From Albifimbria verrucaria (lineage: Eukaryota; Ascomycota; Sordariomycetes; Hypocreales; Stachybotryaceae), in contig JAHREC010000013.1 in NCBI GenBank assembly GCA_020081605.1, forward strand, positions 5,642,001 to 5,706,000: a stretch of DNA of 64,000 nt. The letters run 5' to 3'. Shown here in pieces: positions 31,764-42,737 of the stretch; the first letter of the stretch is position 1; each line of letters opens with the position of its first letter. A model generated the notes under the pieces. That model was not told the origin of the DNA and searched no databases. It saw only the letters and a list, made by a program, of their open reading frames with translations. Position numbers and translations under genes: made by a program.

Positions 31764-34700
31764 CCTGAAAGGTGAGGGGCTGCCCAAGTCTAGAACTGTA
31801 TGACCGACTTTCGCACCACCTTGGCGTTGCAAGGCGGCAGGTTTCGAGCTCCCAAGACTGAGCACACAACGATTTGTAACCAAAATTCACCCTTGTCTTT
31901 CGTTGTACGATAGTGATTGTAGCAGGGAGGATGGCTATTGGTGAATCTGTCTTAACTGAGTGACGAAGTACGTTAATATTGCAACGAGTTTTCTAGATGA
32001 TGGCTGTGCAGGGTTGGAGACTAGGTTGAACACCAGCGTACGTGCCTACGAGATAGACACAGTTTGGCAGGATATTGTCGTATGTCGAGGCCATCGATCT
32101 TCGAGTGACAGTTCAAGTACAAGAGAAGAGCATCCGGCAACAAAAGAAACATAATGGGGCCCCGGCGCAAGGGAGGCAGTTAGCTTTAAAGGCGAGTTGC
32201 TCTGAACTCTGGGGTGGCACCAAGGCGGCCAAGTTTGCGACCACATGCTGAATAGGAAGGGGACAAAGTATGGCACGAGGGTCAAGCATATGGGTCCCAA
32301 ACGGCGCTGGCCTGCGGAAGACGTGCATAGCGGCCATCTTCATGATCGGAAATGAGAAGCTGTGGCAGCACCGTGTGGCTCGACAGGCAAGGGTCCAGGA
32401 GACCGAAACAAGGAGCGAAATGGATCATGCCGGTAACAAAACCCCGTCAGGAAAGAGCTTTCTCACCACAGCATGTTGCAAGATGCCATGCCAAAGTCAC
32501 AGGAAGGGTGGGGATGAGGCTAAGCCCACGAGGCTGGGCATGGGAGATCTGGGATGTCTCAGCACGATCACTTGGCCGCCTTTGAGGCACCTGGTACCAA
32601 GAGGCGTCGAAGAAAGGGCTCCGCCTCGCTCTGCTCCGGACGGGTAGAAGACAGGTCCGATGGCTGCCAACAATCAGAGTCCTTTCCATTTACCGCACGC
32701 AAGGGGCCGAGCTGACACGGTGATAGTCTGCTGTCTCCGAGAAGCGAGGAATGCATTTTGTTGGCCCAGGCTGGATAGCGGAGCGCACGGCGATGGTTGG
32801 CCGTCGGTAAGGGAGGAAACAAAACACCAACGGGAACAAAGGCAGATCGTGCCGCTAAAGTTGCATGCACAGACGATCCTGGCGCGGGTACCTGCTCCTT
32901 GCTTGCGCTTACGGGTACGGTGCGGTGCGGTGCGGTGCGGTATTGTATGGTATGGAATGGTATGGCATGGTACTGTATGGTATGCTTGTGCAGATGGTGC
33001 GCATTAGTCCTCGTGCAAGGTACGAGGCGTGGTGGATGGTGGACGTGACGATGTTGGTTCGTCCACGGGCTCAGGTGTCTCACCCATCACTTGATGCGTC
33101 CTTGGTCACTGGTCACTGGTCAGCGCTGCACTGTGTGGGATAGGGTCAGCAAAGTCGAGTGCGGGGGCTCAGGGTGGGAAACGGCTGCTGAGGAACAAGA
33201 GTCTGGTGACCTCCACACAGTTGCCTTTGCACCGTGTTTAGATCTGTAACTACATAGTACGTACACCCAGGTTGGGAACAGCGAGGCCAGCTCCTGGGTC
33301 AAGCCAAGGCATATGGCCAGGCCCGCACCGGACTGGGCGGCCTATACTCCGTACAACAGTACAGTACTAATCGACACAAAAAAACGGAAGAACCACATGT
33401 CACTTCACGTTTATAACTCAGCTTTACATACGAGGTTTCTTTACGAGGCATTGAAATTACCTGGAATAAAAGCAAAAATCTCTTCTTCTTAGCTTAGCCT
33501 TTTATTTGAATATTAACGGCAAATACTTCGTTTTTATCACATTATTCCAACACATGCAATGAATGGTATCGATCCCAAGCTACTGCACTGATGCTCTGTA
33601 AGTGACCATTTAACTTTAGTACTAAGTTGGCACCTACGCTATTGCTTGCATGTAGAACCAACAACTGCCCCCTGCAGCCACAGCAAAGCCAGCTGTTCCC
33701 ACACTCCATGCGGCTAAAAAACCCCTGGCAGGCGGCCTCCACAGCTGTGCAGATGTACTGTACGTACCTGCTTTTCATGTTCTGCAGCATCTAGTCTAGC
33801 TTCACTTCAACCACCATCTTCTAATCCCCTCCATGAACCTGTTATCTTCGCCTTCGGCCATCTCCTTTGTAACCCCATGTTAGGCAGAATGGCTGTAAAT
33901 AGCCGCAGCAAGGCTCTCCCGCATGCACGACGTCCCTCCGTCCAATTTGCCACGCAATCATCCCATCTACAATCTACAAGCATATGGTTGTAGTGGTACA
34001 AGTTGCTGACCTATATTCCACCGCCCAACCTGACCTCATCCGTACGGACAAGGCTAGTGGGTGCAGATGCCATCCACATCTATCTTTGTCACTCCCTACA
34101 ACGACCGCATTGGTGACGGTAGCCTTCTTTCGGAGCATCTACCAACGGCAACACCGATGTGATGGCTCACATTCACCAGTATCATACGTTGCTCAGGTCC
34201 ACAAGTTATTGATCCGTCGACGAGGCGCAGCCTCCAGACAACCCTGGCCAACATCCCGTTCCTGTTGCCACTCATCAGGCTGGTGTACAACTACGGCCAA
34301 GTTCATGATCCTACACTCCCTTCAAGCCTTGCACCAGAGACACAAACTTGCAATCAACGCTGTATTTTATCTTCAGCTACCAGGTATCGACACATCAGCA
34401 CATATCAGGACTATGTCTTTCAGTAAGACCAGGTGAGCTCGTTTCGTGAAACCCGGTCATTGTCTATTGTCTAAACTATTTACGCTTACCCATTCCTTTC
34501 TCATTCGTGGTATCATTCCTAAGCTTGCATCGTGAATTATGCCACTAGATTCCACCATGGAACCTAGTCCATATGCTATTGAAAACATCCTCCCTGGAGC
34601 GCTTCGGTCAAGCAGCCACGCACATGTATGTATCAGCAAGGCCTAAACATGCTATGAACCGGACCCCAAGACATATGCAGAGATATTGAGGTCTTTTTTT

Positions 34701-34793
34701 CTCTCTTCTTCTTTTCGTTCTTTTCTTTTCTTTTGACCCTTTCTTTTTACTTTTCATAAATAAATTCTGGATACTGCTAGTTAATAGGCTTCT
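31764..34793. other. 3.0 kb region with no supported gene
   Basis: Contains the promoter side of the His-rich gene, a GGTGC/GGTAT minisatellite at 32,919-32,985, an AT-rich patch near 33,360-33,560, and the 3' flank of TBF1 with a TTTTCTTTTC-type pyrimidine tract near 34,690-34,760. Open frames are short and overlap on both strands. Confidence 0.45.
32919..32985 (+). repeat. GGTGC to GGTAT pentanucleotide minisatellite
   Basis: About four GGTGC units grade into roughly eight diverged units of the type GGTAT, GGAAT and GGCAT. Strict five-base periodicity is maintained while the unit drifts. Confidence 0.85.
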
Positions 34794-37700
34794 TCAACAA
34801 GATGAAGCTTCCGCCATAGCCGCCTGGAGTCCTTTCAAGAGGGCTGCCTCGGCCTCGTTGTCCATGAACGACTCTGTAGGCTGAGGCATTGCCAGAGAAG
34901 GTGAGGGTGGGGCCTGAGTGACATGACTTTGTGCCGCCGCGGCAGGGGCTGCGGGATCATGAGGTTGGTTTGGCTGCGACCCGCCTTGGCGTATCGAGAT
35001 GCGTCTGCCCCGTTGTTCGGGGTTGGGGCTGGCCTTGTCCGGCGGTTGCTGCCTGTTGTGCAGGTGAAGCGTATCGTGCCGAGTGGTCAAGTGACCCTCC
35101 AGTCATAGTGGGAGTGGGAGCCTGTGGAGTGTGGATCTGCGTGCTCGGTGTGGATGCTGCTCCCACAACAGGTGAAGCGGTGTGGTGTTGCTGCGGCTGC
35201 GATTGCGGCTGATGAGGCGACTGCAGGCTTTGCTGTTGAGGTTGTTGCAATGGTGGTTGATGAGACTGTAATGGCTGGGGAAGATGAAGTGGCTGATGCT
35301 GCGGCTGCTGTGATTGTTGTGCCGGTCGTGCTTGCTGCTGCTGCTGTGGTTGCGCCTGTTGAAGCTGTTGGGCTTGCGGCTGTGCCTGCGGCCTTTGGTA
35401 ATGGGGAGTGGTCTGGCCCTGAGGTCTTGGAGATGCTTGCGGTACAGATTGCATCATTTGCGGCGTGTTTGTCTGGGATGGTGGCTTCTGGTAAGCCGTT
35501 GCTGCTTGCATCGCTCCAGTTGGTGCCGATGAAGTCGCCGATGGAGTTGTTACGGCTGGTCCAGCGGACGGGTGTATACCCGATGTTGCAGCTTGAGCCG
35601 CGCTGGCGGCCTGAGCAGGTGTGACAACGTTTGCTCCGACCACATTCGTAGGATTTCCGTTAGGTCGACCTTGGGGTGGATGTTGCAAGCCCCAGCCAGA
35701 GCCATGATCCCCTGCAACTTGGCTTGATCTTCCTCCGAGTTGAGGCGAGCACGTTCTTCGGCTTCTTTCCTGGCTGCCTGTGTCGGCGCACGAGTCTTCA
35801 GCTCACCAGTGACGGCTTGCAAGTAGTATGGCATCTCCGAATTTGTCTTTAAGAAGAACAGCTTCAGGTTTCGCGCCTTGTCTTTGAGCTGTACTTGCGT
35901 CCGATCCTTCAGTATGTCTGATATAGTGCCATTTTGTCCAAACAAGGTCAAAATTTGGCTCCAGTGTGGGCCTTTCACCATATCCAGACCTGCCATAAGA
36001 GCCTTCTCTTCTTCCTGTGTCCATGGGCGTCTTGTGGAATGCAGTCCTTCACGTCGTGTATGAGCTGAAGATTTGGACAAAGCCGCCTGACGAGCTTTGT
36101 CATATAGTATTGCGCTTGGGAAAGTTTGGTTAGGCGGCAGATTCTCACCCGGCGCAGGCGGTTGCGCCGGTGGCTCAGGGATGGTCTGTGTGTATGAGTA
36201 GTATGGGTGCTGAGTATGGTGCTGTTGCAAGTGACTGAGATATGGCGATTGTGTGGTGGAAGCCATGCTCTCGGCTGTCCGTGTTAACGACGTACTCACT
36301 GGTGACGTCCAAGGATACTCACCAGTGCTAGTGGGAATGGTGGGTTGATACGTAACAGGCGAGAGTCCATGGAGTGTGGTTTTGACATAGTTTGAAGTGC
36401 TCTCCGCAACAAGAGCTTCCAGTTCCTTGTAGTCCGTCATGAAATCAATTTTACCATTCGGTTGAGGTGCAGCGTCATCCTTCTTGGCCGAATCATCGGC
36501 TGGTTCCGCTGAGACTTCCACCACCGGCGTTGACGAAGGGTTCTCCTCCGTCAGTCCCGCGAGAGCATTCTGCACAAGTCCTGACGTGGTCTTCTCGAAG
36601 AAGGACGAGAGATCGTCAAGATCAAGTTCATCTTCACCTCCATCCTCAAACGTCGGCATAACCTCCTCCACTTCATGAATTGCAGGAATTGGAATGCCCA
36701 GTTTCGTCCCCAAATCAGAGATCGATGTGAGACGGCCTTTGATGTATGTGCTGAAAGCGCGTAGAAGATCGCTCGACGGGTATTTTTGTCGCAAAGTGTC
36801 TGTCAAGTGTCAGGTTATGAAGCTTGATCACTGGGTCAACATCGAAACTTACCTAAATCAGAATTCTGTTGGGTTGCGGCCAGAATATCGGATTTTCGTG
36901 ATTGTAACGAAGACACTAGGATTTGCTCCTGCGGTGTGAACTCAGAGCTGCCATGTTGTTGACGTAACCGGTCCTCTACGCCATGGTCTAACAGGGTATT
37001 CAGCAAATCCTCTGGTTTTCGTTCCGGTTCTTTGGCCGCAAGTGCTTCGATCGCATGCTGAGTCTTAATAGCCACATAAAGGTCCGAGACATCAGGTAGC
37101 AAATCTGACATCTGATGATGGAATATCGATAGGAAATGGTTCTCGGCATCGGAACACGGCCTAAGCCCGCCCTCGAAGAGCCATATTCCCAGCATCGCGA
37201 GGTTGGCAATCTCTATTATTGTGCGAGAATCGTGGTCATGGAGAGCTAGCTCTTCGGCCGACAGAACCGGTGAAGTCGCAAAAAGCTCTCGCGTGGCTTG
37301 GAAGGATTTTTGAAGTTTCTGGAACGAGCGCGCATGCTCTGAATCGCTCTGCCGCAGCAGCTTGAGCGTGTCGTCGAACGGTGGTTGCGCTAGAACCAAC
37401 AAAAGAGATATCGTCTGCGCAAACCACTGATTAGCCACGAGAGCAGAGGAACCGAGGCGAAAGGACTCACTATATTTCCCAGCGCATGAAGGGTAGCATT
37501 GCTAATAAACTTGTCCGGGTGAGAGATGAAGGTGGGTAGAGGTTCAGCAATCTGAGCGGCCGTCGTGGCATCGTCATTTGCGGCATCGGTGGTTGGGATG
37601 GGGATCTCAGACTCGGCGTTGAATTGATCTACGAGATCCCCAACGTTGGAAAGCGCATTCTGAACGAGTAGCGCGAGGCCGTCCTCGAGCGACTCCTCTT

Positions 37701-38011
37701 GCGCCTCGTTCTCTGTCTTGACTCTTTTGGCTTCGGGGCTCTCGTTGTTCTCTCGACTGCTCTCTCCCACTTCCTCGAAGGGCGCTTCATCGCCATGATT
37801 TCCGGAGGTAGAGTAAAGTCAAGGCCGTCCAGGATGGACTCTTCCTTGATCGAGGGCGCTGCACCGCGTTAGTTGCGACCGTGACGGTGATCCATGGGGC
37901 TGGGCAGCCGACAAGGATTGGGGCGGGAAGGAGGAATGAGCTCGCGCTCGGCTGGACCGTACCTGTTGAGGACATGGCAGCGCTCACTTCGGTCTGCGCT
38001 GCCTCGGCCAT
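34794..38011 (-). CDS. TBF1: Telobox Myb protein, TTAGGG repeat-binding factor (Tbf1-like)
   Basis: DNA-binding protein of about 1,006 residues related to yeast Tbf1 and the TRF family; binds TTAGGG-type repeats at telomeres or promoters. Exons on the minus strand: 38011-37963, 37858-37471, 37426-36853 and 36799-34794. Residues about 60-400 are helical and resemble the TRF-homology dimerisation domain (HALGNIWFAQTISLLL, LLRQSDSEHARSFQKLQ). A single Myb/telobox domain at about 597-660 starts RRPWTQEEEKAL and has the helix-3 sequence VQLKDKARNLK. The C-terminal 300 residues are Gln/Pro-rich, followed by a short helical end (EAEAALLKGLQAAMAEAS). Four one-base losses, all repaired by one C/G: plus-strand GGG 37780-37782, CCCC 35690-35693, GGGG 35019-35022 and GGG 34953-34955. 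The tiny first exon is inferred from splice sites. Confidence 0.88.
35190..35400 (-). repeat. CAG/CAA-rich region encoding polyglutamine
   Basis: Impure CAG/CAA/CCA codon repeats encoding the Gln/Pro-rich tail of the Tbf1-like protein. Likely variable in length. Confidence 0.7.
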
Positions 38012-39791
38012 GATGTCAATTGCCTTGGGAAGCAGAGCCTCGAGCGCGTCCGGGGCGTTGTCGCATGAAGCGTCGGCGGTAAAATTTGCCGAGTCTCCCC
38101 GCGCTGCCCTTATACTGTGCCCCAATGGATGGGTCGTTCAAGATACACAAGTGACACTAGAGGTAGGCTGGAAATTAAAATGCATTGCAGATTTCAATTT
38201 GGCCGCTCTCAGTCCCTGTATCGGATGGCGATAGTGTTGTTTGAACAATCGAAGGTGTTTTTTTCCCAATGGGCCTCGGAGGTACCATTTCCTGTCTACT
38301 GACACTCACCACCTTGAAAAACTTGGGAGGTACCTGCCATCAATACTTTGGTTTTATGGAAAGAAGGCACTATCTACTTTTCCAGTTGTGCCACGCTATC
38401 TAATCTAATCTTATCGTCTTATCGATAACAAGGCTCTCCGATCGCCGGCTGTACGATAGTGTTATTGAAGATGCAAAGACAACTATTTCAAGAAGCTATG
38501 CCGTCTCATATTGAATTAAGACTATAATAGATAGGATTTTCCTTTCTTTCTTTTCTTCCTTTTCTTCTTTCTCTTTTGCCAATTGTGGTCCATCATCGCA
38601 TCATTCACGGTTAGCGACCTGCTCAATTCATGCTGAATGTTGGACCCTTTTGTAAAACGCAGCACTCATAGAAGGCACGATGGTCAAGAAGTTAACTTGA
38701 TCAAATTTAATTATGGGGATTATCTGGTCCCTTGGAGTAAACAACATCTTGGCACATTTTCTTAGACCTTCAAGCCTATTTCTGTGACGTTCTAACCCAA
38801 GTCATCACCTCCTCATGAAGACGTTCCTAGACACCCTTATACAACACTGGAGGTGCTCTCAAGCAGCATCCACCTGCTTCCCACCAGACATGATCGACAA
38901 GTACCAATGCCAGACCCATACACGAATGCTGTGGGGACAAAGTGAGCACCGGTATGATTACCGGCTGCGATATCTAGCCATGGGATTATTGCTCGCTATG
39001 TTCGTGGCTCTCATCACCATTGCCATCATCTTCATCTTCGAATTCAGAAAGCATCGCCCTACGTCCGATACTATAATCATACCCATCAATGCAACAGCAT
39101 CCCTCAGGATGTTTGCGACGAAAAGGATAAGGGTTCGTTGATGGCAAAGCACCTGCTTGCCAATGTAACCCTTAGTATGAGGTATGGAGGAAACTCAAAG
39201 CACAAGTAGGTTTACTTGGCCATCGCATAAGGTGAAGGCTCAGGGTTACTAACAGCCACAATGGACAGGTTTGACACTTTTGCATACCTACTTCAATGGT
39301 TTCGGACACGTGCGTTTGAGAGAAGAACCTGCGTGAAGCTGTCGACCTATGAGATTAGTTCTCTGCACGTACGTGAAACCTCCTGCCGTACCTACTCAAG
39401 TGACCAAGTCTGAATGACTCTCTTAGTTAGACCGTGTCGAAAATCATGATATTGTCAGCGTGTCCTTGTTGAGCTTGCATGATGCTCTCTAGTTTGCGAC
39501 GAAACGACATACAGGGACATTGTAAGTATGAGAGCCCGATTATCTACAGTACGGTGTGTTAGACAGAGATTGTAAATCAAGAATCGCGCTCTCGGCCATT
39601 TCCATTTATCTTGGCATCATGCTCATCTGGTTCGTGTTGCAACTACATGCAGTAACATATACTGAGAAGGTAAAATCATCCGACGGTGCCAGCTAGTCTA
39701 GTACATCTCCCGAAAAACAAGTATACAAATGGGTATCATATGAAGCCGAAAAGCCTGCAACAAATATCCAATATTCATACAAAGTTTTGCT
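38012..39791. other. 1.8 kb intergenic region
   Basis: TBF1 promoter at the left, an AT- and pyrimidine-rich part near 38,390-38,580, one tentative small membrane-protein frame (listed separately), and the 3' flank of the GH72 gene. Confidence 0.45.
38815..39141 (+). CDS. Tentative small single-pass membrane protein
   Basis: Intact 108-codon frame. It has a soluble N-terminal half with three cysteines and then a convincing transmembrane helix at about residues 54-77 (YLAMGLLLAMFVALITIAII), followed by a basic tail. Splice-like signals downstream (39,190-39,540) could extend it, but I could not build a supported chain. No family recognised; the antisense frame is weaker. It could still be chance. 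Confidence 0.35.
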   Translation: MKTFLDTLIQHWRCSQAASTCFPPDMIDKYQCQTHTRMLWGQSEHRYDYRLRYLAMGLLLAMFVALITIAIIFIFEFRKHRPTSDTIIIPINATASLRMFATKRIRVR

Positions 39792-41274
39792 TTAGAGCCA
39801 GAACCACAGCCCAATCATTGTGCCAACCAGCAACTGGACATTCAGAGCCAGGCTGACTGCACTGCTGCCCTTGTCATCATCGCCCTCATTTTCTGCAGCA
39901 CCTGTAGTTTGCTCAGCTGAAGATGTGGTGGTCTGTTCCTTGCTGGAATCGGTCTTCGAGGGAGAACTTGTTTTAGCAGGCGCCGAGATCTCGAGGCTAT
40001 CGCCAAGCGTAGGCAAGGCAATGTTGCCTTTGACCGCCCACCAACCTCCCTCTGTGGAGGTGGGACAAGCGCGAGTTGAAACGGCCTTGGCATCGTAATC
40101 GGACTTGCTGATTCCTGTAGGGTTGATAGTCTCCCAGCGCGACTTGAGGTTCTCGAAATCCGGGCTGCGTGGGGTGGGCTTGCCCTTGCGCGTCCAGCCG
40201 TCAAAGACAGTGTCGTCATTACGTGAGAGGTCATCGACCTTGGGGCCATACGAAACAAGACCGTAGTTGTTCTGCTCCTGAATCCATTCGTAAATGATGG
40301 CACCGCTCCAGTGGTCGACCATGGGTGAGCTGAAGATGGCTTCCTGATCTTCCCAGGTACGTGGGCCTGGGATAATGCAGCCCGTCTCAGAGAAGAAGAT
40401 GGGAACGGGAAGTCCTTGGCGTAGTCTTGCAGTTTGTCGTACGTAGATGACTTGTAATCGCTGGGGTCGCACCATGAATACGAGTTGAGGCCGAAGAAAT
40501 CAACTGTCTCAGATGAGTTGCCGCCGCAAGTGAGGTAGTCCTGCAGCATGGGTCGGAGCTGCTTGATGTCGGCGGCCGAGTAACCGATGGGGATTTTGCG
40601 GTAACCCTTGCGATCGCGGTAGGCCTTCATGTCACGGGCAGCAGCTTTGAGGAACGGAGCGGCGGGGAGTCTTCCTGCTTGGCGATGTTTTCGTTGCCGA
40701 CAAAGAAACCTAGGACGTTTGTGTAGTCATGGAAAGTGTCCATGACCTCTGAGTACCTGTCATACTGGGTCTGGTTCCAGAAGAGGTTTTGCTACAGGAT
40801 GCAAGTAAGCCATTGCAGTCGCGAGGACGAAGCCGGGACGTGTCATGAGACGTAGTGTGAGGGACATGACTTACAGGCAGGATGTAGGTGTCAAAGGTGT
40901 CCAGGTCAATCATGAGGTAGATGCCAGCGTCGGCAAAGGCCTTCATGCAGCCGTCATGGTTTGCGTCGGCGTCGACATGATAAACACGCAGCGTGTTGGT
41001 GCCGAGCTCTTTCATGAGACTTGCATCTCTCTTGCACTGCTCGGTATCAATGAGAGGGTCTTCAGGTCGAAGTTGGTACGCGATGCCTATATTCAACGAG
41101 TGAGCCAGGCATTCAGGGTGAATTATCCATTACGGATGAGAGAAACCAACCCTTCATGAAGAATTGCGATCCATCTTTGTTGAAAAACTTGTTGCCATGG
41201 GCCTCAATGGGATCGAGAGCCGCAACGAGAGCTGGAAGCCCGTAGAGCAAGACGTCTGCTGAAAACCAGCGCAT
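39792..41274 (-). CDS. GPI-anchored 1,3-beta-glucanosyltransferase, GH72 (Gas/Gel)
   Basis: Cell-wall enzyme that cuts and re-joins 1,3-beta-glucan, acting outside the plasma membrane. About 445 residues. Exons on the minus strand: 41274-41151, 40874 onward bounded as 41086-40875, and 40791-39792. Signal peptide ([14 protein letters not shown]), [20 protein letters not shown], the acid/base glutamate in FFVGNEN (about 146) and the nucleophile in FFSETGC (about 245) are all present. The catalytic domain runs straight into a Ser/Thr-rich stalk and a hydrophobic GPI-addition tail after EGDDDKGSS, with no CBM43 module, so it is the short GH72 subtype. Two breaks: GGG 40407-40409 and GGGG 40664-40667, each one missing base. 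The ATG at 41274 is chosen because the signal peptide begins there. Confidence 0.94.
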
Positions 41275-42737
41275 GTTTGATATCGACGACAGCCAAGAGC
41301 GCTCAAGTTCCAAGACCAAGGCCAAGACCGCAACCAAGCCAGGAGGTGATGAGGTCTAAATTCCGCATCTTGAGCGCGATGGCATTGTGCCCGGGGCGCT
41401 TATCATCGCGCGCATCAACAGCCATGCTCGGCTAAGTTCTATGATTAAAGGAGACTAGCAATGCGGGATGCAAGGAACCATAGGCTGTGGATGGATGAAT
41501 ACGATTAAACCTGGTTCAGGCACGAGACCTTATTGGCCAACCGTTGAGATTTGAATGGAAAGGATTGGGCCACATGAAACAATCGAGTAGTTCCATGGGC
41601 TAGGGAACTAGTTGGCAACCCGCCAAGAGAACGGAGGATAAACGGCACCATTTCGGATCACGATCTATGACCGTATTGCCCCAAACTGGCAATTTGAGCA
41701 GCCGGGTGGGTATACGAGACAACGGACGGGGCTTGACTGAACGTCATGGTTTGAGTTAGTTGAAGATGGCCAAGAAATATGCAGATTTCCTCAATTTGAG
41801 ATTACGAGGGTTAGAGAAAAAATAAATAAATAAACAAACCAATGAGTAGACAGATATTGACGGAGCAGAACATGTTTATGTCAGCCAAACTATCCGTGTA
41901 TCACGAGAAACCGGCCATTGGTCACACCTCCACGATGCTCCCCAAGACACGCGACCCATCCAGGCAAGGCAGCCGTCCCCAATCAACGTGTGCCTCCATC
42001 CTCCATCCTCCATCCTCCATCCGCAGGCCCGTCATGGAGGTGAGCTCACACCAAGCACGCAATCTGACAGACATAGCGTACCGCGTTCGCCTTTTCAGCC
42101 GGGTGCTTCCTATAGGCCCGTCCCCTTCATGTTAGCAAATGCCGTGTGGTGCATGCAACGGAACCCACAGCCAGTTGGGTCACCTCACCTCAATCTTCAG
42201 CTTCGAATTCGGCCCCCAGCTGAGGATTTCCATTAAAATGTGTCATGGCAATGCCCTTTCTGGAGATTCTGTCACGTAAAAACAAGGGTTGCGCAGTTCG
42301 CTATTCTGGAGATGTAGACTGCCACCAAGATACAAATTCCATGCCCTTTGCCCACCCCGATAGTCATCTCACCCAGTACTTTTGCAACCTTGTCCTATTC
42401 TCTGGTCAGGTATGTTTCCTTCCGAGACATACCGCATGGATATCAACAAAAGTCCTGGGCCCAGTTTCGTCAACGACTTTTTCGTGTTCACGTTCATCAA
42501 ACATACTGCTGCATCCAGAACCGCAGCCTGGTTGCTCCGCCACTAACTTGTAGCCTCCGACATGTTACACCAAACGCCAAAGACACACATAGACTAATAT
42601 CCGCCAACGCCTTGCCGCATACAATAACGAAGAAGGAAAACCCTTGGATGGAAAGGGCCGATGTCCCTTTGCCTTGTAAATGAGTGGAAACCACTGCGCA
42701 TCCCCAAAATCCAATCAATGACCGTGCTGGCGCCTCT
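41275..42737. other. 1.5 kb intergenic region
   Basis: Promoter of the GH72 gene and 3' flank of the kinase-like gene. It contains a seven-base tandem repeat at about 41,995-42,025. Short frames only. Confidence 0.5.
41995..42025 (+). repeat. ATCCTCC heptanucleotide repeat
   Basis: About four tandem copies of a seven-base unit (CCTCCAT phase) with near-perfect identity. Confidence 0.85.
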
